Position numbers and translations under genes: made by a program. A DNA stretch of 64,000 nucleotides. Origin: Rheinheimera sp. EpRS3. GTDB lineage: Bacteria > Pseudomonadota > Gammaproteobacteria > Enterobacterales > Alteromonadaceae. The notes under the pieces were generated by a model that was not told where the DNA came from, did not search any database, and was given only the letters and a program-made list of their open reading frames with translations. Shown piece after piece: positions 18,201 through 29,119 of this stretch (position 1 is its first letter; every line of letters begins with the position of its first letter). The stretch covers positions 1 to 64,000 of the forward strand of contig NZ_LNQS01000001.1 in assembly GCF_001513785.1 (NCBI RefSeq). The letters are read 5' to 3'.

Positions 18201-19675
18201 CCGGGCAAGAATTTAGTATTAACAACACCCAGATTGCAGGCAATGGTGCTGCAAGCAGCGCTAATCGTAGTAATGTTAACCTGACATTTAATAGCAACGG
18301 CAGTGCACCGCTAACCATGCGTTATACCGATGTGGGGCAGTTAGCCCTGCACGCCAGTCTGGCTTTACCGGAACAATCTCCCGATCCGGCCATAACACTG
18401 AACGGCAGCAGCAATGCCTTTGTGGTGCGGCCGCATACGCTGGCAGTGGTGCAGGCACTGCGGCAAAACGGTAGCGCTAACCCTGCCACCCAAACCGGCG
18501 GAAATGGTTTTGTCGCTGCCTCAGAGCCATTTAATGTGGTCATTGAAGCCCGCAATGCTGACGGGCAGGCAACACCAAATTTTGGTAAAGAATTAAACCG
18601 GCAAAGGGGAGAGGCGGTATTTAATCAGCTGGTTTATCCGCCGTCAGGTAACAACGGTACCTTTAATGGCGGGGCTGTTGACACTGCCACTGCTGCACTT
18701 AACGGGCGGCAGACAGTAACAGGCGTCAGTTGGAATGAAGCTGGTAGCATTACACTGCGGGCAAAACTGTTAAATGATACCTATCTTGGCATTGCCGACA
18801 TTTCGGTTAAACCGGTAAGTGAAACCGTAGGCCGGTTTTATCCGGATAATTTTGCGCTGGCCAGCAGTGAGGTCAGCAACAGCTGCACCAATTTCAGTTA
18901 TATGTCACAACCGGCACTAACGGTGAATTACCAGCTGGAAGCCAAAGGCCGCGGTGGTAATACGTTGCAAAACTACCACAGTGCTCATTATCCTGCGGGC
19001 GCTGCAACTATGCTAACGGTGGCGCAGGACAATAGCACACGGCTGGCGGCAGAGCGCTTAGCCGTGCAGGCAGCACAATGGCAGCACGGTGTGTACCGGG
19101 TACAACAAAATAACGCCAGCTTTAACCGGGTAGCTGCGCCTGACGGGCCTTACACCAATATGCAACTGGGGTTACAGATAGTGTCAGAACAAGACAGCCG
19201 TAATTTTCCGGCCTTTACGCTGGGTACTGATGCACTGGCATTAAGTGGTACGCTAAATATGCGCTATGGCCGGCTGGTACTGCAAAATAGCGGCGGGCCT
19301 GAGGATGAGCCTGTGCCACTGGCTTTTAAAACGGAGTACTGGCAGGGCGGGCGCTTTATCAATAACATTGAAGATAATTGCAGCCTAATCAGCAACAGTT
19401 CAGCTTTACTCAGCACAATAAGCGGCACTCCGGCGCTAAGCATGACGGGTGTGGGCGGTGTGGTACAAAATGGCCGCTTTCCTGCCCAGTCTTTAACGCT
19501 GGCGCCACCGGGTGTTCCCGGTGTCTGGCAGGTTGAATATATGGCCGAACCCTGGCTGCAATATCACTGGCGTGGCGCTTCGGCGAATTATCAGCAAAAC
19601 CCGCAGGCAGAGATTATGTTTGGCCGTTTTCGTGGTAATCCAAGGCAAATTTTCTGGCGTGAACTATTCCGCTAA
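15260..19675 (+). CDS. mshQ: MshQ, giant extracellular MSHA protein with LamG-like domain
   Basis: A 1471-aa secreted protein with signal peptide MSLIYRFAILCLMLLPFGAYA. Residues ~25-300 are a low-complexity Ser/Thr/Asn/Val/Gly region with short repeats (TVTANSDVNLTGGSVGGRV-like), probably a beta-solenoid. Residues ~315-533 form a LamG/concanavalin-like domain (FNGASYVTVPDLSVLRGTAS ... LDEIQVYSSVISTQEV). Residues ~550-803 form a second lectin-like sandwich (VVVEFDYLAYGGNGADGLAL). The C-terminal ~660 residues match the conserved Cys-containing MshQ C-terminal region (DUF6701-type, from memory). Family role: a distal msh-operon product, possibly the pilus-tip adhesin, comparable to PilY1; binding to carbohydrate is an inference from the two sandwiches. 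The ATGA overlap with mshP fixes the start. Confidence 0.85.
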   Translation: MSLIYRFAILCLMLLPFGAYAATYSMAQGSRPPCSTNWSVNGNTYTCGGNGRVTLANSDIIAAPAASITLIAANGVQLGTNVTLGSNTNRVNLQAEYGTVVISTGGVIWGNVQTTSGAVSATSATVNGNVQTNNTYTHNSGVVNGTINANNGVTLTDVAVSGTVTANSDVNLTGGSVGGRVTSSSNRVITNDTNLADGATAQSGFAITGGTIAGSFVLNANTAATFTDVTMTSGSISGASTVTISNSQLGSASNMINVSSNSGAVTLNNNSVVYGVLQAPGYSTVNVQTGSQVYGQCLPNSTPASACALYTTPQYEYRFDQSEWTGATAEVLDSIGNNHGTAFAAQTSAENAGQICRAGEFNGASYVTVPDLSVLRGTASLSFWIKTTATGNDTVWQAPAITGVEQSGGADDIFWGWIDSQGRIGLTKGDYSSAVVNTKSSVAINNGQFRHVVLTRNANTGAFQIFIDGVLNRSGSYSAMQGVVSNQFNDIGRVRHTNGSNFNYLTATLDEIQVYSSVISTQEVQRLYNLQREKRNLSGEVRQCPQLPLQCLNDSFTGALSDSWITARSSGSFTPSVVNGRLRMTQNVGNQSTSVTYQRLYPAANNLVVVEFDYLAYGGNGADGLALVLSDATVTPQPGSFGGPLGYGFKPGIPGFAGGWLGFGLDEYGNYSAEGGSTNVGRRQQSVVVRGSGSGTTGYRYLRGTCNDGRDNASSNCLTPAVDGNQNSPHRYRFTIDSRQTGSTLVSVDRNTGSGFTNLIPAFNAQAMNGQAAVPENFFVSITGSTGGSNNIHELDNLSICALRSNPVGQQIDHIELTHQATGIACVASAVQVKACLNADCSTLFTSPVSVDLANSAGNWQTDPITLSNGVGTAYLRNPGGGVATIGVTETVPPRKAFSQTVCKVGSNNSNCQINFANAGLLFAQADGVTPLSHQTAGVAFNGVLRAIRTNTTTGACEARAEGSKTVRLGFSCENPSSCIAGQEFSINNTQIAGNGAASSANRSNVNLTFNSNGSAPLTMRYTDVGQLALHASLALPEQSPDPAITLNGSSNAFVVRPHTLAVVQALRQNGSANPATQTGGNGFVAASEPFNVVIEARNADGQATPNFGKELNRQRGEAVFNQLVYPPSGNNGTFNGGAVDTATAALNGRQTVTGVSWNEAGSITLRAKLLNDTYLGIADISVKPVSETVGRFYPDNFALASSEVSNSCTNFSYMSQPALTVNYQLEAKGRGGNTLQNYHSAHYPAGAATMLTVAQDNSTRLAAERLAVQAAQWQHGVYRVQQNNASFNRVAAPDGPYTNMQLGLQIVSEQDSRNFPAFTLGTDALALSGTLNMRYGRLVLQNSGGPEDEPVPLAFKTEYWQGGRFINNIEDNCSLISNSSALLSTISGTPALSMTGVGGVVQNGRFPAQSLTLAPPGVPGVWQVEYMAEPWLQYHWRGASANYQQNPQAEIMFGRFRGNPRQIFWRELFR

Positions 19676-20937
<1,262 letters not shown>

Positions 20938-20965
20938 CTGAGCCATCGCCGGTGCAGGCAGCGTT

Positions 20966-21844
20966 ATGAATCAAAGTTATAGTCGGGGCTCGTCACTGCC
21001 ACTGCGGCTTTTTCTGGCCGTAGTGTGCAGTGCTGGGCTGATGTTTCTTGATCGTTACACCGACAGTTCAACCCAGCTTCGCAGTTATCTTACTACCGCA
21101 GTAAGCCCGTTGTTTTATGTTGCCAGCTTGCCGGAAACGCTGTTTTCCGGCGCGTCAGAACAATTTATGTCGCAGCAGGCCGTGCTGGACGAAAACGCCC
21201 GGTTAAAAGAAACCCTGCTGCAACAAAGTGGCCAACTGCAGCTATTACGCTATTTACAGCAAGAGAATGAAAAACTGCGCGCTTTGCTGGGATCTTCTGC
21301 GGTTATTGAAGATAAGCGATTGGTTGCAGAAGTGCTGGCGGTGTATAGCCATCCGTTCAGCCATCAGGTAGTGCTGAATAAAGGCACCAAAGATGGCGTA
21401 ACCGAGCATCAGGCGGTGATTGATGATCAGGGTATCGTCGGCCAGATAGTGAGTGTAGGCCCTACCAGCAGCCGGGCGCTGCTGATTTCTGATAATACCC
21501 ACGCCATCGCCGTGCGGGCAGAGCGTACCGGTGTGCGGGCTATTGTTGAAGGCCTGGGCCAGTGGGACGCACTGCGGGTGATGCACCTGCCACACAGTAC
21601 TGATATTCGCGAAGGCGACAGATTGCTGACCTCCGGCCTGGACGGCCGCTTTCCGGAAGGGTATCCGGTAGCCAGGGTGTCAAAAATAAGCCAGGATGCC
21701 AGCCAGCCCTTTATGGTGGTGTATGCCGAGCCTTACGCCTTACTCGATCGCATTCGCCATGTACTGCTGTTATCCAATACGCCGCGCATGCCTGAGCAGC
21801 CAGAAGAGCCAGCAGCTGGCGCTGCACCACAGGAGCAACCCTGA
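20966..21844 (+). CDS. mreC: Rod shape-determining protein MreC
   Basis: 292 aa: one N-terminal transmembrane helix (about 13-31), a coiled coil (about 66-105, DENARLKETLLQQSGQL...) and a periplasmic double beta-barrel (about 115-265), ending in a Pro/Glu/Ala-rich tail. It connects MreB and MreD with PBP2/RodA in the elongasome. It sits 28 nt after mreB, and its stop shares one base with the mreD start (TGATG). Confidence 0.96.
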   Translation: MNQSYSRGSSLPLRLFLAVVCSAGLMFLDRYTDSSTQLRSYLTTAVSPLFYVASLPETLFSGASEQFMSQQAVLDENARLKETLLQQSGQLQLLRYLQQENEKLRALLGSSAVIEDKRLVAEVLAVYSHPFSHQVVLNKGTKDGVTEHQAVIDDQGIVGQIVSVGPTSSRALLISDNTHAIAVRAERTGVRAIVEGLGQWDALRVMHLPHSTDIREGDRLLTSGLDGRFPEGYPVARVSKISQDASQPFMVVYAEPYALLDRIRHVLLLSNTPRMPEQPEEPAAGAAPQEQP

Positions 21845-22326
21845 TGCGAAAAGCTGGCCGCATAGGCTTTATTTATCTGTCATTGTTTGTGGCACTGATC
21901 CTGACAGTAATGCCAATGCCACAACTGGTAAAACTGGCCCGGCCCGACTGGGTACTGCTGGTACTGATGTACTGGACAATGGCGCTGCCACAGCGTATCA
22001 GTGTTGGCACCGCGTTTTTCAGCGGTTTTATTGTTGATGTGCTGGTAGGTACCGTACTGGGGGTAAATGCCCTGGCATTTTCCGTGGTAATTTTTATTGT
22101 TGCCCAGCATCACCTGAAAATACGTAATTTCTCTATAGTGCAGCAGTCTTTGCTGCTGGGGTTATTGTTGGCGCTGTATCAGTTACTGCTATTCTGGCTT
22201 AGCCATTTTCTTACCGGCGTTTACTTTATGCCGCAATATCTGTGGCCGGTTGTTACCGGTATGCTGGTCTGGCCCTGGTTGTTCTGGTTACTGCGGCGTT
22301 ATCGCCGACAGCTGAAAATTCAATGA
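21844..22326 (+). CDS. mreD: Rod shape-determining protein MreD
   Basis: A 160-aa polytopic inner-membrane protein with about five hydrophobic helices (GFIYLSLFVALILTVM; WVLLVLMYWTMAL; FFSGFIVDVLVGTVLGVNALAF; LLLGLLLALYQLLLFWLSHFL; LVWPWLFWLLRRY). Size and position after mreC identify it. It is translationally coupled to mreC and to maf (ATGA). Confidence 0.94.
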   Translation: MRKAGRIGFIYLSLFVALILTVMPMPQLVKLARPDWVLLVLMYWTMALPQRISVGTAFFSGFIVDVLVGTVLGVNALAFSVVIFIVAQHHLKIRNFSIVQQSLLLGLLLALYQLLLFWLSHFLTGVYFMPQYLWPVVTGMLVWPWLFWLLRRYRRQLKIQ

Positions 22327-22898
22327 GTTATCCACGTATTGCCTTAGCCTCTTCCTCTCCACGCCGGCGTGAATTGCTGGCGCAGCTCGGTGTAGATTTT
22401 CAGCTGGTGAAAGCTGATATTGATGAAACACCCTACCCAAATGAAGCTCCCAGGCTGTATGTTACCCGCTTAGCGCGGCAGAAAGCGCTGGCCGGGCTGG
22501 CACGTTTAACCACCGAAATGCCGGTGCTGGGTGCCGATACGATAGTGGTAGCCAATAACGAGATTTTGGGTAAACCAGCCGATTTTGCCGAGTTTAATCG
22601 TACTATGCAGTTGTTGTCTGGCCGCTGCCATAAAGTTATGACCGCCGTTGCGCTGGTAAGCAGCGAACGCACTTTGCAGCAGCTGGTGTGCACGGAAGTG
22701 TATTTCAGAACGTTAACAGCACGGGATATTGACAGCTACTGGCAAAGTGGCGAGCCACACGACAAGGCCGGTGGTTATGGGATCCAGGGGCTGGCAGCAA
22801 AGTTTGTCCAACGCATTAATGGCAGTTACACCGCAGTAGTGGGCCTGCCATTATGTGAAACCGAACAATTATTACAGCAGTGGCAGGAGCCGGTATGA
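22323..22898 (+). CDS. maf: Maf-family nucleotide pyrophosphatase (YhdE type)
   Basis: 191 aa. The Maf signature LASSSPRRRELL stands at residues ~7-18, the catalytic Asp in GADTIV (about 69), and the conserved lysine/GGYGIQG segment (about 152-160). Maf proteins hydrolyse non-canonical or excess NTPs; the YhdE subgroup, found next to mreD and rng in E. coli, acts on dTTP and UTP. The same gene order supports the YhdE assignment. The ATG at 22323 overlaps the mreD stop (ATGA), so an upstream in-frame start is rejected. Confidence 0.93.
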   Translation: MSYPRIALASSSPRRRELLAQLGVDFQLVKADIDETPYPNEAPRLYVTRLARQKALAGLARLTTEMPVLGADTIVVANNEILGKPADFAEFNRTMQLLSGRCHKVMTAVALVSSERTLQQLVCTEVYFRTLTARDIDSYWQSGEPHDKAGGYGIQGLAAKFVQRINGSYTAVVGLPLCETEQLLQQWQEPV

Positions 22899-24361
22899 GC
22901 GCAGAACTACTACTGAATGTGACACCCAGTGAAACCCGGGTTGCCCTGATAGAAAATGGTGTATTGCAGGAGCTGCATATAGAACGCCAGGCCAAACTGG
23001 GTTTGGTTGGCAATATGTATGTTGGTAAAGTCAGCCGGGTGTTGCCCGGTATGCAGGCCGCTTTTGTTGATATTGGCCTGGATAAAGCCGCGTTTTTACA
23101 TGCCTCAGACATAGTACAGCACGATACTCTGGCCGAGCTGGAAGCCAAACCGGCGGCGAGCAAGGATATCCGCGTACTGGTGCGCGAGGGGCAGTATTTA
23201 TTGGTGCAGGTGGTAAAAGATCCGCTGGGCACCAAAGGCGCACGTTTAACTACTGACATTACCTTACCGTCGCGGTATCTGGTGTTTATGCCTGGCTCAC
23301 CGCATGTCGGGGTATCGCAGCGATTGGAAAGCGAAACCGAGCGGCAGCGTTTAAAAGATATTGTCAGCCAGAACCTGGACGATAGCGGCGGTTTTATTGT
23401 CCGCACTGCGGCCGAAGGTGCTGGCGCCGAAGAGCTGGCGCAGGATGCTAAGTTTCTGAAGAAGCTTTGGGCCAAAATTATTAAACGCAAACAAAAAACC
23501 CGCAAAGAGGGTGTGGTATACGAAGATTTAACCCTGACATATCGTATTCTGCGTGATTTTGTCGGCGCTGATCTGGAGCGCATCCGGGTAGATTCCAAGA
23601 TAACCTTTCAACAACTGACCGCTTTTTGTGAAGAGTTTATTCCGCATTTATCGCCATTGCTGGAGTACTACCCCGGCGAGCGGCCGATTTTTGATATGTT
23701 TGATGTTGAAAATGAAATTCAGCGCGCGCTGGAGCGCAAAGTGCCACTAAAAAGCGGTGGTTACTTGATTATCGACCAAACCGAAGCGATGACGACGATA
23801 GATGTCAACACCGGTGCTTTTGTCGGCCATCGTAATCTGGAAGAAACCATTTTTAATACCAATACTGAAGCAACCCAGGCCATTGCCCGCCAGTTGCGGC
23901 TGCGTAATCTGGGCGGCATTATTATTATCGACTTTATTGATATGCAAAGCGCCGAGCATAAACGCCGGGTATACCACAGTTTAGAGCTGGCATTGGCCCG
24001 TGACCGGGCCAAAACCAATATTCACGGCTTCTCGGCGCTGGGTCTGATAGAGATGACCCGCAAAAGAACCCGCGAAAGCCTGGAACATATCCTCTGTTCA
24101 GAGTGTCATGTATGTAAGGGGCGCGGCAGCTTAAAAACGGTTGAAACGGTATGTTTTGAGGTACTGCGCGAAATTGTCCGGGTAAACCGCGCTTATGCCG
24201 CCGACAAATTTGTTGTGTATGTGTCGCCGGCCGTAAAAGACGCCTTAACCAACGACGAGTTTCACAGCCTGGCCGAAGTACAGGTGTTTATTGGTAAGCA
24301 AATCAGTATTCACACTGAGCCTTTATACACACAGGAACAATTTGATGTGGTGATGATGTAG
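22895..24361 (+). CDS. rng: Ribonuclease G
   Basis: 488 aa, full length for RNase G, which matures the 5' end of 16S rRNA and cleaves some mRNAs. It has an S1 RNA-binding domain (about 37-125), a 5'-sensor/RNase H-like region and the DNase I-like catalytic domain. The two Mg-binding aspartates fall at D303 (TIDVNTGAFVG) and D346 (IIIDFIDM), and the zinc-link cysteines at C404/C407 (CHVC); all four equal the numbering in RNase E. It lacks the long C-terminal degradosome scaffold of RNase E. The ATG at 22895 has CAGGAG upstream and overlaps maf (ATGA). Confidence 0.97.
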   Translation: MSAELLLNVTPSETRVALIENGVLQELHIERQAKLGLVGNMYVGKVSRVLPGMQAAFVDIGLDKAAFLHASDIVQHDTLAELEAKPAASKDIRVLVREGQYLLVQVVKDPLGTKGARLTTDITLPSRYLVFMPGSPHVGVSQRLESETERQRLKDIVSQNLDDSGGFIVRTAAEGAGAEELAQDAKFLKKLWAKIIKRKQKTRKEGVVYEDLTLTYRILRDFVGADLERIRVDSKITFQQLTAFCEEFIPHLSPLLEYYPGERPIFDMFDVENEIQRALERKVPLKSGGYLIIDQTEAMTTIDVNTGAFVGHRNLEETIFNTNTEATQAIARQLRLRNLGGIIIIDFIDMQSAEHKRRVYHSLELALARDRAKTNIHGFSALGLIEMTRKRTRESLEHILCSECHVCKGRGSLKTVETVCFEVLREIVRVNRAYAADKFVVYVSPAVKDALTNDEFHSLAEVQVFIGKQISIHTEPLYTQEQFDVVMM

Positions 24362-27300
24362 TGCAACGCACAAAACGGGTATGTTTTTATTGTTTACATA
24401 AGTTCTGGCTGGCACTGGCTGTTACGCTGGTGCTGCTGGCTGTGTCGATCTCCGTTTTGCGTTACACCCTGCCACATGCCGACAGTTACAAGCACCATAT
24501 TGAACAGCTTATCAGCAACCGTTATGGCGCTGATGTTAGCATTGGTGAGCTTAGCGCAGGCTGGCAAAAGTATGGCCCGGCGCTGTTGCTGCGCGATGTT
24601 AAGCTGCTGGATAGCGCCGGGCAGTTGCAACTGAATATCAGTGAAACCCGGGTGCGGCTGGATTTTTGGCGCAGCCTGAGAAACTGGCAATTGACAGCCA
24701 GGCATTTTGAGCTGAGCGGTCTGCAGTACTATGTTGATGCCGACAGCCTGCTAAGCAGTGAAGGCGCCACGGCATTGGACAGCGCCCCTGTTTTTGCTGC
24801 GCTGGAACAATTGTTTTTTCAGCAGCTGACCTATTTCTCCGTGGTAGACAGCCAACTGGTACTGCAAAATGACGACAATCCGGATCTGGTTGTCGATATT
24901 AAACAGCTGGACTGGGCCAACCGCGGTAACCGGCATCAGGGCTACGGTGATTTAGCTCTGGCCGGTGTAACAGCTAATACGGTGTCGTTTATCCTCGATT
25001 TACATGGCGATACGCTGGACAGCTCCACCGGCCAACTGTATCTGGAAAGCGACAAGCTGGACGTACTGCCATGGTTTCGTACCTTATTGCCGCCCAGCCA
25101 GAAACTGGAGCAGGCCAGCATCAATTTTAAAGCCTGGGGCCAGGTAGATAACGGTTTGCTGCAGCGGATACAGGTAGAGCTGGCTAATAACAGCTTAAGC
25201 TGGCACCGCGGTGATACCGCACATAGCCTGCAACTGGGGCCAGGGCAGTTGTTATGGCAACCGGCAGCGGATGGCTGGGTAGTGCATTCCGGGCCGCTAA
25301 CCCTGTCTGATCAGCAACAGCAATGGCATGGGCTGGAGTTTCAGCTACAACGCAACGAACAACAGTGGCTGGGCCAGGTAAATAATTTTTCGCTCAATGC
25401 CATTACGCCACTGGCGAACCTGCTGGCAGACGATATCAGCATATTACAGCAACTGGTGGCTTATCAGCCCGCCGGCAACGTGCAACAGTTACAATGGCGC
25501 TTTGCCGATCAGCAGTGGCAGTTGCAAGGCCGGTTAGATAATGTCAGCTCGGTGGCGCAGGGCGATATTCCCGGTGTCAGCAATATGCGCGGCGATTTTA
25601 TTGCTACACCAACGCTGGCCAGAATCCAGCTTGATAGTTTAGGCGGTGAACTAAGCTGGGACGGCCTGTTCAGTGAGGCCACCGCGTACGATGTGTTATC
25701 TGCCCGAATATTGTTGCACAAAGAGGCCGCTAACTGGCAGCTGAGCATTCCTTCACTCAGCCTTCACAGCGCTGATTTGCAGTTAGACGCCAGTATCAAA
25801 CTAACCGACGAGTTAAGTATTCTGGCACGGTTGCAGCAATTGGATGCCAGCCGGGCAGTGCATTATTTTCCGCAGCGGTATATGCCACAGAGTGTACGTG
25901 AATATCTGAGCGGCGCTATTGTCAGCGGCCGGGTGAATGAAGCGACTATGCTGTGGCAGGGTAAACCGGCCGAGTTTCCTTATACCGAACAACAAGGCGT
26001 GTTTCAGGTACTGACAAAACTGGAACAAGGGCGCTTTGCCTTCGCCCCCGACTGGCCGCAAATAGAAGGCTTAAGCGCACAGTTATGGTTTGAAAATGCT
26101 GCCATGGCCATTCAGTCAGAAGCGGGCAGTTTAAACGGCATTGAGCTTGAGCAAGGCGTTAGCGCTGTGATCCCGGATCTGTTTGATGCCCAAGCCCTGG
26201 ATATTCATATTCAGCGACGGGTAGAAGCCAGCGCTGTCAGCGCATTAATGCAGCAATCGCCGCTGCGTGACAGTATTGGCAAAACACTGCAGCACCTGGG
26301 CGCCGAAGGGCTGGCTGAGGGCGATATCACGCTGGCTGTTAGCCTGAAGCAGCCCGAAGTGCTGGCCAGCGGCACAGTGAGCTTTGCTGATGCCAGCCTT
26401 AACCTGCAGGCCCCGGCAATGCAGGTGCAGCAGCTAACAGGCAGCTTAAGCTTTGACAACGACAAAATTCGCGCAGATAAACTGCAGCTGAGCTGGCGCG
26501 GCCTGCCGGTTACTGCCGCGCTACAGGGTGAAAATACTGCCGATGGTTACCAGCTGGCACTGCAGCTAAATGGCGCTCAGGACAGCCAGCAATTATTGCA
26601 GGCGCTACATGCCCCGGCTGCTACTCTGGTGGCCGGTACAACCGACTGGCAGTTGCAGCTGGCGCTTAATCTGGCAGAGGATGACATAAATTATCAGGCG
26701 CAGCTGAGCAGCAACCTGCAAAATACTGCTTTGCTGCTGCCTGCACCCTATACCAAAGCTGAAGATGAAACGGCAGAGCTAACGCTGACCGTAACCGGCA
26801 ACAGCGCGCAATCGGCCATAGCGCTCGGCTATGCTCAACAAAAAGATGCCAAACAAAATGATGCCAACCAGCAGGACGCCCGGCGGCTGCACTTTAATGC
26901 TTTATTGCAACACGATACCCAGCAACTACGCCGTGCCCACCTTAGCCTGGGCCAGCAAGAACCCGCACCGGTGGCAGATGAGTTTACCATCAGCATTAAC
27001 TTACCTGAGCTGGATTTTCTGGCCTGGTTTGATTTGATCAAGCAGCAGCTTTATGCCAGCGCCAGTGATAGCGAGCAGCAATTTTTTCCGCGGCTGGCTC
27101 AGGTGCGCGGTAAAGTAGCGCAATTGGACATAGCGCCGGGAGTCAGGCTGCACAACACCGTGTTCGATGCTGAACAACAGCCGGATCACTGGCAATTACA
27201 GTTAAATGGCACCGAGCTGGCCAGCCGCTGGCAATTTAGCAAGGACTGGCAGCAACAGGGTATTGTTGCTGCCTTTGATTACCTGCATCTGCCACTGAGT

Positions 27301-28281
27301 GAAACGGTCAGTGCCAGTGAACAGGCTGCCAAAGTAACCGAGAAGCTGGCGCTGACAGCTCAGCGCTGGTTGTTAGAGTTGCCACCGCTAAGCGTAAGCT
27401 GTGCCGACTGCAGCATTGGCAACTACCGCTTTGGCCAGATTAGCGCCAAAGCCCATAGCACCGCGCAGCGCTGGCAGCTTACTGAACTCAGTGCGCTTTA
27501 CAAAAGACACCAGCTAAAGGTGCAAGGCTTCTGGCAGAACGACGGCGATGCCGGTGTCAGTGAATTTACCGGCCAGCTGCAAAGCCCGAATATTGGCGCC
27601 ATGCTGAACGAATTTCAGCTGACATCTGCCATTGCCGGCAGCAGTGCCGACATTCAGTTTGCTCTGAACTGGCCCGGTGCGCCTAACCAGTATGCTGTGG
27701 CCGATTTATCCGGCAATGTGAGTTATACGCTGGGCGAAGGCTCGTTAACTGAGGTCAGCGATCAGGGTTCACGCTTGTTCTCTATTTTTAGTCTCGATTC
27801 GCTGGTGCGTAAACTGCGGCTGGATTTTCGTGATGTGTTTGCCAAAGGCTTTTTCTACAACAAAATGAGCGGTAATCTGGCTCTCGCAAACGGCGTAGCA
27901 CAAACCAGTGATGCCAGTATTGACGGCGTGCCGGGCAATTTACAAATTCAGGGTTATGCCGATCTGGTGAGCAAAAAACTGGATTACCAAATGGCGTTTT
28001 CACCCAAAGTGACCTCTAGTTTACCGGTGATTATTGCCTGGATGGTAAACCCGGCTACCGGGTTGGCAGCACTGGCGCTGGATGAAGTGTTTCAAAGTGC
28101 AGAGGTAATTTCGAAAATTAACTTTACCGTTACCGGCAGTTTTGACAAGCCCGTGGTTACCGAAGTAAACCGTCACAGCACCGAAATACCGGTACCGGTG
28201 CGCGTAGCCCAGCCCGAGGCGATTATACAGTTGCCGGCAGCCACGCAGCCCGAAACCGACAGGAATAAACCGCATGGCTAA
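24361..28281 (+). CDS. yhdP: YhdP family AsmA-like envelope protein
   Basis: A 1306-aa protein with one N-terminal transmembrane helix (about residues 12-30) and a very long periplasmic beta-rich body with AsmA-like start (DVSIGELSAGWQKYGPALLLRDVKLLD) and C-terminal AsmA-like region (GNLQIQGYADLVSKKLDYQMAFSP). YhdP, TamB and YdbH in E. coli form bridges that carry phospholipid to the outer membrane; the length and position after rng fit YhdP. GTG start sharing its first base with the rng stop. The C-terminus overlaps the nitrilase gene by 8 nt. Confidence 0.93.
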   Translation: MQRTKRVCFYCLHKFWLALAVTLVLLAVSISVLRYTLPHADSYKHHIEQLISNRYGADVSIGELSAGWQKYGPALLLRDVKLLDSAGQLQLNISETRVRLDFWRSLRNWQLTARHFELSGLQYYVDADSLLSSEGATALDSAPVFAALEQLFFQQLTYFSVVDSQLVLQNDDNPDLVVDIKQLDWANRGNRHQGYGDLALAGVTANTVSFILDLHGDTLDSSTGQLYLESDKLDVLPWFRTLLPPSQKLEQASINFKAWGQVDNGLLQRIQVELANNSLSWHRGDTAHSLQLGPGQLLWQPAADGWVVHSGPLTLSDQQQQWHGLEFQLQRNEQQWLGQVNNFSLNAITPLANLLADDISILQQLVAYQPAGNVQQLQWRFADQQWQLQGRLDNVSSVAQGDIPGVSNMRGDFIATPTLARIQLDSLGGELSWDGLFSEATAYDVLSARILLHKEAANWQLSIPSLSLHSADLQLDASIKLTDELSILARLQQLDASRAVHYFPQRYMPQSVREYLSGAIVSGRVNEATMLWQGKPAEFPYTEQQGVFQVLTKLEQGRFAFAPDWPQIEGLSAQLWFENAAMAIQSEAGSLNGIELEQGVSAVIPDLFDAQALDIHIQRRVEASAVSALMQQSPLRDSIGKTLQHLGAEGLAEGDITLAVSLKQPEVLASGTVSFADASLNLQAPAMQVQQLTGSLSFDNDKIRADKLQLSWRGLPVTAALQGENTADGYQLALQLNGAQDSQQLLQALHAPAATLVAGTTDWQLQLALNLAEDDINYQAQLSSNLQNTALLLPAPYTKAEDETAELTLTVTGNSAQSAIALGYAQQKDAKQNDANQQDARRLHFNALLQHDTQQLRRAHLSLGQQEPAPVADEFTISINLPELDFLAWFDLIKQQLYASASDSEQQFFPRLAQVRGKVAQLDIAPGVRLHNTVFDAEQQPDHWQLQLNGTELASRWQFSKDWQQQGIVAAFDYLHLPLSETVSASEQAAKVTEKLALTAQRWLLELPPLSVSCADCSIGNYRFGQISAKAHSTAQRWQLTELSALYKRHQLKVQGFWQNDGDAGVSEFTGQLQSPNIGAMLNEFQLTSAIAGSSADIQFALNWPGAPNQYAVADLSGNVSYTLGEGSLTEVSDQGSRLFSIFSLDSLVRKLRLDFRDVFAKGFFYNKMSGNLALANGVAQTSDASIDGVPGNLQIQGYADLVSKKLDYQMAFSPKVTSSLPVIIAWMVNPATGLAALALDEVFQSAEVISKINFTVTGSFDKPVVTEVNRHSTEIPVPVRVAQPEAIIQLPAATQPETDRNKPHG

Positions 28282-29119
28282 CTGGCGCGTATCGGCCATT
28301 CAGCTAACCAGCACACCTGATCCGGCACAAAACCTGGCGCAGGTTGCACTGTACCTGCAGCAATTGGCAGATACTTATGCCGACGGCCTGCCGCACTTAG
28401 TGGCACTGCCCGAATGCTTTGCCGTGTTTGGCGGACGTGATGGCCTGCAATTGCAGTATCAGGCACCGCTGGGGCAGGGTGTTATTCAGCAAGGCTGTGC
28501 TGCACTGGCCAAACAGTTTGGCGTGTATTTACTGGCAGGCTCTTTACCCACCAGCAGCCCTGAGCCGCAACGTTTCAGTGCCAGCAGTATCTTATTTGCG
28601 CCGGATGGCAGCATAGTGGCCGATTACCAGAAAATGCATTTATTTGATGTCGAAGTTAGTGACAGCACCGGCAGTTACCGCGAATCGGCCAGCACCTATC
28701 CGGGACAGAAAATCACGCTGGTGGAACTGGCTGAGTTAAAGCTTGGCCTGACTATATGCTATGATGTGCGTTTTGCAGGCTTGGCGCAGGCGTTAGCCAG
28801 TAAAGGCATGAACCTGCTGACAGTGCCATCGGCTTTTACTAAAGTTACCGGCGAGGCGCACTGGCATACGTTGCTAAGAGCGCGGGCGATAGAAAACCAG
28901 TGCTTTGTGCTGGCGCCAAACCAAACCGGCGTGCATGCCAATGGCCGTGAAACTTACGGTCACAGCCTGATTATCGATCCCTGGGGCCGGGTACTGGCCG
29001 ATGCCGGTAGTGCAACGGGCTGGGTATCAGCAACAATAGATTTAACTGACGTTGTGCAGCTGCGGCAAAGCATGCCGCTGGCGCAACATAACCGATTTAA
29101 CAGTGAGCTCAAACCATGA
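28274..29119 (+). CDS. Nitrilase-superfamily carbon-nitrogen hydrolase (deaminated glutathione amidase-like)
   Basis: 281 aa with the complete Glu-Lys-Cys triad of the CN-hydrolase fold: E47 in ALPECF, K120 in YQKMHLFD and C162 in ICYDVRF. The KMHLFD and CYDVRFAGL signatures match the Nit1-type branch, whose members repair deaminated glutathione; omega-amidase is the alternative. Probably cytoplasmic. The gene lies between yhdP and tldD with overlaps on both sides (8 and 4 nt), as in many gammaproteobacteria. Confidence 0.87.
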   Translation: MANWRVSAIQLTSTPDPAQNLAQVALYLQQLADTYADGLPHLVALPECFAVFGGRDGLQLQYQAPLGQGVIQQGCAALAKQFGVYLLAGSLPTSSPEPQRFSASSILFAPDGSIVADYQKMHLFDVEVSDSTGSYRESASTYPGQKITLVELAELKLGLTICYDVRFAGLAQALASKGMNLLTVPSAFTKVTGEAHWHTLLRARAIENQCFVLAPNQTGVHANGRETYGHSLIIDPWGRVLADAGSATGWVSATIDLTDVVQLRQSMPLAQHNRFNSELKP

